A stretch of 64,000 bases of DNA. Origin: Phlyctochytrium arcticum. Lineage: Eukaryota > Chytridiomycota > Chytridiomycetes > Chytridiales > Chytridiaceae. The first letter of the stretch is position 1, and each line of letters opens with the position of its first letter. The notes beneath the pieces are model-generated. The model had not been told where the DNA came from. It saw nothing but the letters and a program-made list of their open reading frames with translations, and did no database searches. The stretch covers positions 2,108,001 to 2,172,000 of the forward strand of contig JAHLKI010000001.1 in assembly GCA_025602905.1 (NCBI GenBank). The letters are read 5' to 3'. Shown piece after piece: positions 44,301 to 55,438 of this stretch. The position numbers and the translations under genes were made by a program.

Positions 44301-46322
44301 TTCAGAAAGCCAGAATTACCCACAGGTTAAATTGCTCTACGCCAGCAACTTCTTCCCCATCGTCTCCCTCTTCCATTGCACCAGTCATCTTTGCCTTCGA
44401 TATGTAATTCAAAAGTGCGCCAGCGCAGCCCACCTATATTTTCCCATCAGTATTCATGGAGAAAAACGTTCAGAGGCGGGGAATTGTATCACCAACCATC
44501 TCTCTACAGTTCATGGACACTTTTGTTCCCAGGTACAGAAAAGTCTCACGCTGTCGCAAGAGATGCTCAGAAGGGTCAACGTATAACTCCGGTCCCTGCT
44601 CCTCCGCAAACAGTTGAGTTGACAGTAGGCGTGATTTAGCTGCATCATACGAGAAATCAGTTGAGGGGCGGACATCTACTGTGCTAGCTCTTAATGCCTC
44701 ATCTGAGTATCCTTTATTATTTGCGCGAGGTGGATAATCCAAGGTGTGCCGACGTACCTGGTGCAGAGAGTGCATCGAGGAATGCATCATCAGCGCGTGC
44801 GCTGGTAACTATGACAGAAGGTTGTACCTGGAAACGTACTGTTCGGTGTAAAGTAAGTCATCTCCGACTGAGCCTTTTCCCAATCACTTTTTGGGCCTTA
44901 CAAAGTTTTGTGATCTCGTAGTGTTCACTTTCTTCCACGTCTTCCATAAGATATAATCTTCCGTTGCCCATGTTATAGTATGCTGCCCCAATCTTACGAC
45001 CTTTACAATTGACCGCTAAGATGCACTGTAGAAAGAGAAGACAGCGGGTAAAGAAACCTTGCGGCTGCTGTGCAAAACAGAAGATTGGGTACCTCATCGG
45101 CGCCATCCGATGTATTGATGTCGCCAGCCGTTGACAAAGTACCAGGCTTGGTCGCGGAATCAAATTGAACTTGTCGCCCCGTAGATAGAGATTCAGGCGG
45201 TCTCTTTTGCACAGTTTGGCGATCTTGTGCCCCTTTCGGCAAATTGTGATGTTGCTCGTCGTCGGAGCCATCGTCTATTCCTGAGCCGGAAAAATTGGTG
45301 GAATTCGCAGATGCAGCTGTGGAAATGTTTCGATAACTCGAGCTTGACCCTGGGGGATTCGCGAGAGATCTAGGCCGTTGCATCCGATTGAGGAACTGTG
45401 TGATCGGCTTGGCGGCAGTTGACGACGAAGCCGATGTCGATGTAATACTGCCGTGGCTACTTCCGGGAGGAGGAGGAGGAACGGAAAACGGCTTCAGGGA
45501 CTGAAGGGGGACAGTTCGCTTCGGTTTGGACGGCTTTGTCGCGTTTCGCGAATGACTAGTCGTCGATGAACGCGACCTTCCAGCTTCAGGCTCTGCTCTG
45601 ACAGAGCGCTCATCAATTGAAGGAGCGTCCCATTCTGACTTGATTCTGGTCTCTTTTCGTTCTTTTATCAGTAACTTGGCACGTCGAGCCAATGAGTAAC
45701 TGCTATGTGCGCTGAGCCGCGTGTCTACAGTTATGGCATCATCCAAAACGTCCTCATCATTTGAGGATCCCTCGATGTCATCATCTCTCAATCCTTCCTC
45801 ATCCCTGTCAGGAACCGGGTCAAAAGTCAGCTCTCCCTGAAATCGGCAAGATCAATTTCCTCACATATACCTGGCCATGCCTCTCCGATGAAAGGGTTTG
45901 GAATCGACTACACGCGATGCAGTTGTGGATGAGCTACGTGTGCTTTCGGTTGTCTTCGGTCGACGGTAGTTATGTGATGGGCTGGCTTTCTTTATTTCGG
46001 ATTGCTTGAGATCAACGTCTCCAAGGCCTCCAAAATCTAAGCCCCCTTGTCCATGCTGGGTGTTCTCGTCACTGCTCGCCTTCTCAGCTCTTCCTTCCCA
46101 AATGGCTGAAACGCCGGCCTCTGATATCATGTCAAAATCAACAAATGAATCGTGCGCCGCCAATAAGTCCTCTTCCGGCTCTAACTTGGTGTGATGAAGC
46201 AAGTCCGTGGATAGGGCATATGAAGGATTTTGTGTGGAACCAGAGTGGTCCATAGCAGACACTAAAGAGTGAGATTCCAGATCAGGTTGGAAAGGAAGCG
46301 GTGACGGATTTGAATAATGCAT
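41315..46322 (-). CDS. MSH5: MutS homologue 5 (meiotic MutS-gamma subunit) with long N-terminal extension
   Basis: Partner of Msh4 in the clamp that stabilises recombination intermediates and promotes crossovers. I join 26 exons, 46322 down to 41315, into 1180 residues without a frame break; introns are 50-70 nt, and one exon (42928-42915) is only 14 nt, giving SDRMFELDE. The MutS core (389-1180) includes NCKGRKIGAAYYNMGNGRLY, KEGLSLFGILNTTKTPLGK, NVIEIKKGRHPLLEL, Walker A GANCSGKS (937-944), TRESVSNVQSTFMMDL, the Walker B/signature DEFGKGT (D1016, E1017) that is typical of MSH5, the HFHE segment, and the C-terminal GVHCAALAGMRPDIVQR helix. There is no mismatch-binding domain I, as expected. 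Residues 1-388 are an unusual disordered acidic/Ser-rich extension encoded by the first two exons. The 3' end is tail to tail with the DUF3712 gene (182 bp). Confidence 0.93.
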
Positions 46323-46577
46323 TCTGGCGATTCACGATACTGATCATAATGAAAACAGTCAGGACCTGGCGTTGCACATCAGGTATGGTCTCGGACGAAA
46401 AAGAACTTACATATTTATCAAGCGAATTTCTGCGGAAGGCGTGGGAGCCAAAACTTCCAGTCTGAGACTCTGAGTCGCCGAAGGGCAGTGATTGCACAGC
46501 CACCAACCCCCGCTCCGGCGTCAGCAAAAACGTCTCACACTTTCGATTGTGAAGCCGTGAACAAGTCAAAGAACACA

Positions 46578-47160
46578 ATGTCGTTTCTTGCCAACCTACC
46601 AACAAGACAGAAAGCGGTGAAAGGGCAGGTATCGCCCGGAGAAGAGCTTCTAAAGGTTTGTTTGAGCGGCCACTTGACTCGCGCTCGAATTGCACACTTA
46701 CTGAGCGTTGTAGAAAGGTCCCAGGCGATATGTCCCTACAGAGAACACCGATCCCTCTCCGGAAAACGGTACATCCAGTCCGATCAAACGTTTGTTATTT
46801 ACGCTCATGTTTTGAGACAGTCATCAAACAAGACCCATTTCATCCATTCATCCGACATCTATTATCTCAACCGGAAAATCAGGTATGAGAGAAGGATTTG
46901 CTCCCGTACATTTGAGTACTGAAAACGTGCGACAGCCGGATTGGGCATCACACAAAAATCCCGCTCACCCCACCGATCTCTACCCCACCCAGAACACTCA
47001 AAACACCCAATCCCCAAATGTAGACCCTATGGATGAAGATACCCCGCCGCCCAATACATCGAAGACACCTAGCAGCAATTCAAATACAAAGCCATTGACG
47101 CGGAAGGAGCGCGATGAAGCTTCTGAAAAGGACTTGAAGAAAATAAAAGTTGACAAGTAG
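46578..47160 (+). CDS. unrecognised 143-residue protein
   Basis: Three exons (46578-46655, 46714-46789, 46883-47160) give 143 residues in frame. It begins MSFLANLPTRQKAVKGQ, continues KKGPRRYVPTENTDPSPENG and SSPIKRMREGFAPVHL, and ends in a charged helix with KERDEASEKDLKKIKVDK. The last intron (93 nt) is the least certain; a nearer acceptor at 46820 would leave a 31-nt intron, shorter than any other here. The protein is small, basic and mostly disordered, consistent with a nuclear accessory factor, but no family is recognised. It is divergent from MSH5 (255 bp between starts) and ends 103 bp from the convergent DUF6787-like gene. Confidence 0.6.
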
Positions 47161-47263
47161 ACGCATAAGTTTACAAATGATACAGGACGTGCTGGTGAGC
47201 GTTGTATAAATAAAGGTCTCATTGCGAATGGGGAATGTTGAAGGGAGGGCAGCGATTGCCCCT

Positions 47264-48179
47264 TCATTTACCGGTCAGGCGTTGGCGTAAAGTTTGAGGA
47301 AGGAATCGGGACCACATGCGCAAGGCCACCATCTTAAAGTACGGGCCACGACCGAAAAGAGTGCCGACCAGAATGAGAATTGTGGAGTAGAGGGGTAATG
47401 TCGTGCAAAGGTAGAGGATTCGGAAAAGCCATGGGCCATCCATAAAGGTTCCTGTTGTATAGCAATTAGGCTTCCAAACCAAATTCAGAAAACTTGCAAT
47501 GTTTACCTTCAACTCCAAATACGTTGGCGAGTAATGGCTTGACAATTCTTACAGCCGAGCTTCCGGTTATGCCAAAAACAACAAAAATAACAGCCCAATC
47601 ACGCCACCATCCAGTTGAGAAGCGAGGATGGAGTGAAGCGGTAGTAGCAAGAGTCTCTGGTTCTGAAGGTGCTCCCGGAGAACCTTCCTTGGCCTGAGGT
47701 GTGACGGATGATGTGGGTAGAGTAGATGTCATGATAGGGGTAAATTCTTCGGGATTTGACAATGTTTCAAGTGTCTTCAGTGTGGCAGCGGAATGTGGTG
47801 ATGATTGTGAAGATGAAGAGTTGGCAGTAACAGATCCTTTGGCAGGTATGGACGGGGGTTTTATTGACGCTGGACTTGTGGAGGTGGCTCGTGCTAATGG
47901 CGGAAATATTCGGGCGAATCCTGGGGAATTAAGCCGCGACCGGACGCACACAAGACCTCCAGAAAGCGATACTTGGCCAAGGACGGGAGAAGCAATGAGC
48001 GATGAAAGAAAAGAAGCACCAGTATATATAAGCGAAGGTTGTATTGTCCGTTGGGTGCTAGTCACTATTGAACGGGGGACTCTACCAGCAAGTGGTATAG
48101 ACGTCGATCGAGGTAGGGATTTCGCAAGAGCAAGAGCGGCTGAAGCCATCGACAGTGATGGTGGAATCCGCGGGGCCAT
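47264..48179 (-). CDS. mitochondrial membrane protein, DUF6787-like
   Basis: Two exons (48179-47507 and 47451-47264) give 286 residues. The N-terminus is Ala/Ser/Arg-rich without acidic residues (MASAALALAKSLPRSTSIPL), a typical mitochondrial presequence; translation could also begin at the second Met (48149). After a Ser/Pro-rich linker the C-terminal third is a compact membrane domain: WWRDWAVIFVVFGITGSSAV, VKPLLANVFGVEGTFMDGPW, then a second hydrophobic helix and VGTLFGRGPYFKMVALRMW. The pattern of WW-x-W, FGITGS, GPW and VGTLFGR is what I recall for the DUF6787 family; function is unknown. Family call is from memory of the motif and is moderate. Confidence 0.65.
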
Positions 48180-48646
48180 CAGCGAGATATATCTGCTCGG
48201 ATGGGGAGGTCCTTGCTACGGTGCGCCGACGGGATCTGTGAGCAGCGATGAATCGGTACTGTATTGATGAAGGATGAACCGGTATCTCAAAACTTGCGAT
48301 TTGCGATCCGACTGTAACATGACTGTGCGGGCATCTCGCAAGCGGCTGTGCACGCAATTTGCGGCAACTCCGATTCTGACTCCGATTGAGACTTTGAGTC
48401 TGAATGTGAGTTGAGACTGAGTGAATGATCATCTGGGATAAGTATACACGAGTATCATGTACAGGATATGCCTGGTCCTGCCACATAATATGCCAGACGT
48501 AGACTTAGAATACAGCGTCAAGAAGCGTTGCAGATGATCCATCCATCATCTGGTGTGTCTCACATTGTCTCAAAGTCTTGCAAATAATTTACCAAAGATG
48601 TAAGTGAGGGTATAGTCGTCCAGTGGACATAGTGGTTGCGTCGAAA
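48180..48646. other. intergenic region between two minus-strand genes
   Basis: 467 bp holding the promoter of the DUF6787-like gene and the 3' region of MRC1. Near 48370-48420 an ACTCCGATTCTGACTCCGATTGAGACT tandem-like stretch is visible. No gene supported. Confidence 0.45.
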
Positions 48647-51600
48647 TCAGTTACCGCGGAAACTTCCCACTCTTGAGAACAAGCCCAACAATCTCTTGCT
48701 CCCTGCCGCGTTACTTTTGGCATCGTCAGCGTCTTCCTGGCGTCTTTTTCGCTTGCTCCCACTGGCTGTCGCATTATCCGCGTGAGCATTGGCACCGCCT
48801 GCAGATCCGGGGACCGCACCGCCAACACGGAAGCCCATCCCACTTCCCCCGCGTCGTACGGTCGCACCCTCGCCCAACCCCGACATGGACGACACCTCGT
48901 GCTTGCGTTTGGGAACAGGCAGTTTACTTGACGTCGAAACAATAGTTGTAGAGGTTGTACTCGTGTTACTACTAATCGTAGCAGCGGTGGTTAACGTGCC
49001 ATATTTCGGCTTCACTCTTCCATTAGTGGCCACATTACTCTCGCCGTTGTCGCTCGATGCAACTGACGAAAGCTTGACAAATATCCGCGACGATTCTGTC
49101 GATCGGGTCGAAAGCTATTGTACAGAATTAGGGCCATGGCAGGGTGTCAGTCAAATCATGAATGGTTACCGTTCGAGTCAGTCGCAGATTTCCCTTCTCC
49201 ACCCCTTTTTGCCGTTTCTTGCTCATCATGAGGGCCAACACATCAACATCCTCCCCATCCTCGCCGAGGATATCCACATTTTCCGAGTTGTCCTCGAAAC
49301 TGAAAATGCTGTCTGTACCACTATTACTCATGCTCTCTAATGAAAACGATTGTGACTGTGACTGTGACTGAGATTGTGATTGTGATTGCAATGATTTGGA
49401 CTCGGAAACGGATCGGGGCATCCGGGATTTCATTTGTTTGTTGACTGTCGGACTCGGTTTGACCTTTTGCTGCGCTGAGATGGCGACTCGCGCATCGACC
49501 ATCAAGTCATCGTCGTCGTCGCTGTCGGGTTGAACTATAGCATCTACTGGCCCCCCATCTCCCGTACTTTCATGTTGAACACCAGCCTGATCCTCACCAG
49601 TCATAGACAGAGACGAGATACCTCTGTACTGCTTTTTCTTGATGCGGTCCTAAACATACAACAGGTAAACTTTCAATCCAATCATCAAAAAGTCTTCGGA
49701 GACTCACCAGCGCGGCTTGCCTTGTAACCTTGTCATCTTCCTCCCCTTCGCTAACAAAGTCCGCCCCCTCATTGTCGATGTCTTCGTCATCGCTATCCTT
49801 TTCGATGCCCTCCTCATCCTCCGCGACTCCAAACACATGTCCTCCCTTCTTCAAAGCGGTCAACACTTTGTCCTCGTCGACAATTTTGTCATCTTCATCG
49901 CTATCGCTGAGGAAACCTTCCTTTGTCAAACCGCCCTCTGATCCCCCTACGCCAAAACACCGCGCAAATGCTGCAGTTTGAGGGTTTTTCGCATACGCTT
50001 CTAAACCGGCCCCAATGCCCCCATCTGCATTGTCATCATCCCGATCTCGCACACTTCCAAATCGCATTTTGATTTTCGCCATGAGCAATTCATCCATTTC
50101 ATCCTCCGAGTCGCCAGACAAGAACCCATTAGCCCGATCGCCACGCATATGCCTCATCTCGGATCGGCGTGCCTTCCGCTTCCGCAAATTGCCAGATGTC
50201 ACGTCTGCCAGCAAACTGGAAATTTCTTTTGAATCCAATTCCGCGTCCTGCTGTCTAAATTTCGAGAAGAAATTGAGAATAATGCTTTCAACCAACTTGT
50301 AACAAACACCACTTACCGAGCCAATTCTCCAACTATCTCCTCATCCCCGCTACCTAGCGCAACGTCCTCGACGATCATACCAGCAACCTCCTCGCGCATC
50401 TTTGCTTCCATGTCCCGGTCAATCCTGTCGCCATCTGCCCCGCCCAACCCAAAAAATTCATCAGCAGATTCTTCGGCCTCATCCTCTGCGAATCTCGATT
50501 TGGGCAGTGGTCGTCGTTCTGGTGAAAATAAAGCCGACATAGGGATTGGTTTTGGCTCGTTTGTTCTAGATCTGTTGTCATCATCGTCACGTTCGGATTC
50601 GTCGTCTGAGTCATCCTTCTGTGCAGTGCTTTCATCGAGATTGTCATCGGAACTGGAGAACGCGTCTTGAGCTTGATTATGGCTCGAGGTTTCCACCAAC
50701 TCATCATTATCCGCTACTGAGTCTTGCAGCAATTCGTCCAATGTGTTGTCTTCGTCCCGATCACGTCGTGCTATTGATGCGCCAGCCGCAGCAGCAGCAG
50801 CAGCCTCCTCGTGGTCATCACCCTCTTCATCGTCCTCTACAACAATCGTCCTTCGCCGTCTCTCTTGTCGCAAGCCCGGCTCATCTTCGTCATCATCGTC
50901 ATCTCCATCCAAAAGTTCATCGAACACGTCACGCCCGCCTGACGCCTCACTTTCCGATCCGACATCCTGCGTTGCTCCGGGTAGGCTCCCAAAGGCCCCA
51001 GATAATATGCCTAGTAAACCCTCGTTGTCATCATCCCCTAGCGCTGGCTGGCTACTCTTGCCAAAGTCAAGGATGCTGACATTACGTTGAGGAATGCTAG
51101 GTTGCGGGAGTTGTTCTTGGGTCGCATTTTGCTGCGATTGTCGCGGTGCGAAGAAATTAGCCAAAGCCCCTTCTTTTCCTTTCATCTTGCTGACCCGTTT
51201 CTCCGGGGTCCGTTGCGTCTGAGCCATACTTGAATCTGCCAGTTCTGCATCGCGGGCGGATGAATCGGCAGCAGAAGCAATTGAGGGACAATCTTGTGTT
51301 GCGCCAGCATAAAACTGGTCCATTTCGTCGTCAGGATCCAAGCTCAGGCTATATTGTAGATGTGCATCATGCTGATCCCCTTGCCTACCTTCCGAGCCAA
51401 GAAGGACATCGTCAATGTCCTGCGTCTTATCTTCCGCACCTGTCGCGGGGTCCTCGTCCATATCGTCTGACGAAGGACGTCGGAAGAGTTCTCGGAATGG
51501 TTGACGAACCAGAGCATCATTGTTGTTCTCTCGATTCGGATGCTGGAGGGATTCGCTATCTTCAGAGAACAGGCGTCGCAAAGCAGGAGGTGGTGGAGCA

Positions 51601-53928
51601 GCCCCCACAGCATTCTCATCCTGCCCCATGCTGTCGGCCTGAGCAGCATCAATATGATCCTGCATCGCAATACCCTCACCCGCGTCATGATTACTGAATG
51701 TTACTTGGGGATTGGCGTCGTTATGATCTGCTTTCCCTTGCCCTCGTCTCTCGTCCCGCCGTTTTTCACGTTCTTCTTCACGTTGTCGCTCGCGCTCTTG
51801 CGCGTCTGTCTCTTCCTGCTCCCGGCGCAGTCTTGATTGTTCGCTATTTCTGTCAATGAGGACTTGGTTGAGCAATTGCCGGGCATTCTTCTTCTGACTT
51901 GCTCCTGCAAGATATGCGGGAACCAAGCCGCGTCTCCCTCGGGGCGTCTCCACTTCATCCTCTTCGACCTGCACAATCTCAATGTCGTCGCCATCGTCGT
52001 CGTCGTCACTGTCTTCGTCGTCGTTGAGATTAGCCATGAGGGTGAACCGGCGAGAAAGGGCAGCATTGTGAGCTGCGAGAGAAGGAAGCGCGGATCTGGA
52101 GACAATTGTGTCCACTTTAAGTGCCGGCAAATGAAGAGTCATGACCGAGGGCTTTTTGGTAGGTGTAGTTGTAGGGGGGGAGGTCGCTAACGTCTCGGGA
52201 CTGCCAGGGGAAGGGTGAAGCTCTTGTGATGGGGCATCCACATCCATTATCATGTATGGTTCCGACTCCATTGCGGGATGCGTCAGCCCTTGGGCCATGC
52301 TAGGTAAATCATCATCGTCATCGTCAAGTGATATTGTCTGAATTTCAATGGGCCTTTTCGGTGGCGGGGTCGTAGACGGTGCCGAGGTCGCAGAGGCAAA
52401 CATATTTCCCGAAAGTGGGTCTGTTTTATCTGCTTTGCTAAGATGAAGAAAGATGAAAATAGTAAACACCAAGGGTATTGCGTCTTATCGAACTACTATA
52501 CTTACCCCCGGCCGGCCAGGAAATCCTTGAAGGTAAAAACACTTTTTCTGACAGGCAACTCATGTTCCGTTTCTGACGGTTCATAAATATGACAATATCT
52601 AGCACAATCCAGCAAGTTATAGTACCTCGCAAAAGTCGTTCGGTTTCCCTCCTCATTTTCTCCTTCTCGTCGTCCTCCCCCTGTTGCTGCCCGTCTTCCG
52701 CCAGCTGCCCCTAAATCAAGAGAGTGTCAGGTTTCTTCCTTCATGGTCGATGCACTGAGCATACCTTTGACTTGCGTTTACGATCCTGGCGGGCTTTACG
52801 ACGCTCGGCCCGCCGAGCAAGACGAACGGCGAGGTCCGCTGGATCAATCAATTCATTGCCATCAGAATCGTAAATGGCGCGGGTATCAGAGAATTCAGTC
52901 TCGTCGTCGCTTTCGGGGTCAGACTCTGCGTTTTGGTTTGCAGGGGCAGACTCCTCGATGGAGGGCTGGGGAGGTGGCGGTAATGCCGCGATAGCGCTTT
53001 GTGTCGTTGGCAAGTCATCCACGTCATCGTCTTGGGCATTCCAAGCCTCATTATGGCTGAGTTCATTCATATTCGCTGGGTCCTCGGGAAGTTCTTGTAA
53101 GCCGGCTATGAACCGGATCGGTCTAGCGGGGGTCTTTGTTGTCTCGCACAGTTTCTCGGGCTCACTATCGTCATCCCCAGTGGGGTCATTGTCTTCGGCT
53201 AATCGTTGGGCGCGAGCACGCTCAGTCAAAGCTTGCATCTTTTCGCGCCGCGAAAGCGAAGGAATAGGTGATGCGAGTGCATCGGAATTGATGGGATCCG
53301 GTGTATCAAGTCGCATAGCTTCTTCGTTATTGATCGGTAGGTCATCACGTTTACGCATAGCCGCAATCCGTCCGCGTAATGGGATCGGGGAGGTTGTGGG
53401 CAATAATGGTATCGGGGGAGCATTTTCATCTTGTTCGCTTTCTTCTCCATTTTCAGATGACCCCCCTCCATCCGAGTTGAAAGGTTTCTCATCCAAAGTC
53501 GGCTTTCCATCACAATCCTTTTGCTCGTTAGAGGAATCATCCACGACGGGATCCACTGAATCAGTTGCCAAACTATCCACTGTCCAAGAAAGTTCAGCAT
53601 CTGTAGCATCCAGCCCCATCAACTCTCTAAGCCCCGAGTCCATCTCAAACTTTCGGTATTGCTGCCCACTATCGATTGGATTCAATCGCTTGTAAGTGTT
53701 GGCAGCTTTGGGATTAAAGTGTGGAGATTTGGCTGCATTGGTATCTGATGTTCCGAGACCATTACCGGATGCCGAGCCTTGTTCAAAGTTAGTGGATGCT
53801 GATTCAGAGGAAGGGTCGTGGGGCGATGAATTCCCCGCTGTTAATAGTATCGTTTGTGACGGTTCTTGAGGCTCAATGTGCGTTGAAAGCTCATCTGGGG
53901 CATTTGACAAAGGACTTGGGTCGAGCAT
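48647..53928 (-). CDS. MRC1: replication checkpoint mediator Mrc1/Claspin
   Basis: Travels with the replication fork and passes the ATR/Mec1 signal to the effector kinase (Cds1/Rad53/Chk1). Seven exons (53928-52765, 52710-52626, 52572-52506, 52437-50317, 50254-49708, 49649-49170, 49114-48647) total 4932 nt and 1643 residues; all phases agree. The N-terminal part is acidic. Residues about 405-440 hold the conserved RRETERLLRETEHELPVRKS and FTFKDFLAGRG. A charged coiled-coil-like region follows (QSRLRREQEETDAQERERQ). The Mrc1-like domain is at about 1095-1250, with SRFAEDEAEESADEFFGLGG. After it come DRIKKKQYRG, a run of SQ dipeptides (potential ATR sites) and a C-terminal basic tail KRLLGLFSRVGSFRGN. 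Many SQ/TQ sites occur elsewhere. The 5' end is 354 bp from the divergent PA28 gene. Confidence 0.92.
49350..49391 (-). repeat. hexanucleotide microsatellite coding for SQ dipeptides in MRC1
   Basis: About seven copies of a 6-nt unit (TGTGAC/TGTGAT on the plus strand, read as Ser-Gln on the minus) within MRC1 exon 6. It encodes LQSQSQSQSQSQSQSF. SQ is the consensus of ATR/Mec1 kinases, which phosphorylate Mrc1. Confidence 0.85.
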
Positions 53929-54147
53929 TCCGCGAAATTTGCATATATAAGTTGCGCTTGCACCCCGACCGTTGTAAATGTGTACCTAGAAATAATGCGG
54001 AATTTTCAAAGTCTTGCTTTACTAGGTTGGTTTGGGCTACTTCAAGCTGTTGAGCGAAATGCTGGCGAAAAGTCGATCTGCAACTGAAGCAGACCCAGAC
54101 CCCGCTCGTCTGTCCGCTCGGACAACGTTGTAAAACTGTGCCATCAA

Positions 54148-54153
54148 ACGCGT
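54148..54153. promoter_or_regulatory. MCB-like ACGCGT in the MRC1/PA28 divergent promoter
   Basis: The palindrome ACGCGT is the MluI cell-cycle box bound by fungal MBF for G1/S genes. It lies 220 bp upstream of the MRC1 ATG and 130 bp upstream of the PA28 ATG. MRC1 is an S-phase gene in yeasts, which makes the site plausible. A single hexamer can occur by chance. Confidence 0.35.
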
Positions 54154-54282
54154 TATGTCACGACAAGCCACCACTGCCACCTGTCAAATTGCCAGGCCAG
54201 CTGTCAATTTGCTCCGACTTTCTCCCACGCCGAAGGAAGTGTCGTGATTTTACCTTCACCTCTCTCCTGCAATTTTGAAAGA

Positions 54283-55199
54283 ATGGAGGACCAAAATATT
54301 GTAATGGATTATCAGGAGGAGCTGCGACATGTAAGTGTATTTTGCTCCTGTCATAGGTAGCCGAGCACATTATTAATCGAATTGACCGTTATCAGGAGGC
54401 GCTTCAAATCATTCAACACTATATGCCTATACGAATACAAAGCCTTCGACAAGCTTTGAACGGAGATTTGAGGGACATTTATTTGGAACTTCCTACTGGT
54501 TCAAAAAGAAAGTTTTCTGAAGAGTGGGGTGATAGTAATGAGGAGGCACCAGCAAGAATCAAACGAAGCAAGGGCCTGCAAGAAGATCACCGCGTCACCA
54601 TGCGCATCAGCGCCGCTATTGTTCAGCCGGCAACAACAATTATGAAAGTCACCACCATTCATAACAAGTATCTTTCCCCCGAGCTTGAGATTTTGGCAGA
54701 CATGTGTGGAATTATCAATTCCTTTCTTAAGGTGACCTCGATTTTCTTTTCATGAAAGACAAGACGATTATTGAATCCCCAAGTTAGATTTCATCTGTGA
54801 CTGATAGCGATGTTCCTCAACGGCGTAGCTTCGCAGATTTAATGGATGACTTAGCTGATGCGGAGGATTCGGCGCTAGCAATTGCACAGTCCTTGCACGT
54901 CTATTTTACCGACCGGGCAAAGCTTGTGCCCCTGGAAAACAAAGAGGACGTTCAATCCGCAAGCGATTCCGACTTGAGAAAAACGGGCGTAGAAGAGTTC
55001 GATAAGGCACATCTGATATATTTGAAAATATCGCTTCGGGATTTGTTGAGCACATGTAAGCTAATTGTTCCTTCTTCTCATTCTTGAATTTTCAAGCTGA
55101 CCACCGCAAACAGATTGCAAATTATATTTGAAATTGAGTAGAGCTTTACCGGAATTTCCGGCAGCACGGGATTTGACCCGTAAATGTTGGATTTTGTAG
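54283..55199 (+). CDS. PA28/REG-family proteasome activator subunit
   Basis: REG subunits form a heptameric ring on the 20S proteasome and open its gate without ATP; the nuclear form is REG-gamma (PSME3). Four exons (54283-54330, 54396-54731, 54788-55055, 55114-55199) give 245 residues, the family's normal size. The N-terminal helix has YQEELRH then EALQIIQHYMPIRIQSL, matching the E-x-hhP-x-K-hxxL helix of REGs. A charged central linker carries KRKFSEEW and KRSKG, a possible nuclear signal. The C-terminal half has SLHVYFTDRAKLVPL and AHLIYLKISLRDLLSTYCKLYL, matching the RYYITRAKLV and helix 4 region of PSME3. The activation loop, usually DGNNFGVSI-like, is not clearly recognisable. The first intron could end at 54356 but would then be only 26 nt. 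Confidence 0.7.
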
Positions 55200-55438
55200 T
55201 TTTTGGATATTTGTGAACTAGCTATCGTCCCGTCTCAGCTTTTCTATCTTTACAAGTTGTTTAGTCAGCGGAAAATAAGAATTTTCTGTACAAACAATAA
55301 CTCAAACTAATCTTAACTCTAAATAAACGAAATACTGATTGATACGATTGGCAGCCCATTAGTCGGTTGGGTCACTAAATTCAAAATCCTACGGTTGCAG
55401 TTGCAATAGGAGATTTATTTCCTTGATACTAGCCTGGG

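Noticed and set aside
45837..45870. 34-nt first intron of MSH5
   Set aside because: The CAG acceptor at 45837 is too close and breaks frame; the acceptor at 45805 keeps frame with a 66-nt intron.
47871..47890. CRISPR arrays anywhere in the window
   Set aside because: No regularly spaced direct repeats of 23-40 bp were seen; the genome is eukaryotic.
47701..48267. 188-codon plus-strand open frame
   Set aside because: It is the antisense of the DUF6787-like gene, whose minus-strand frame has a presequence, a spliced membrane domain and correct phases.
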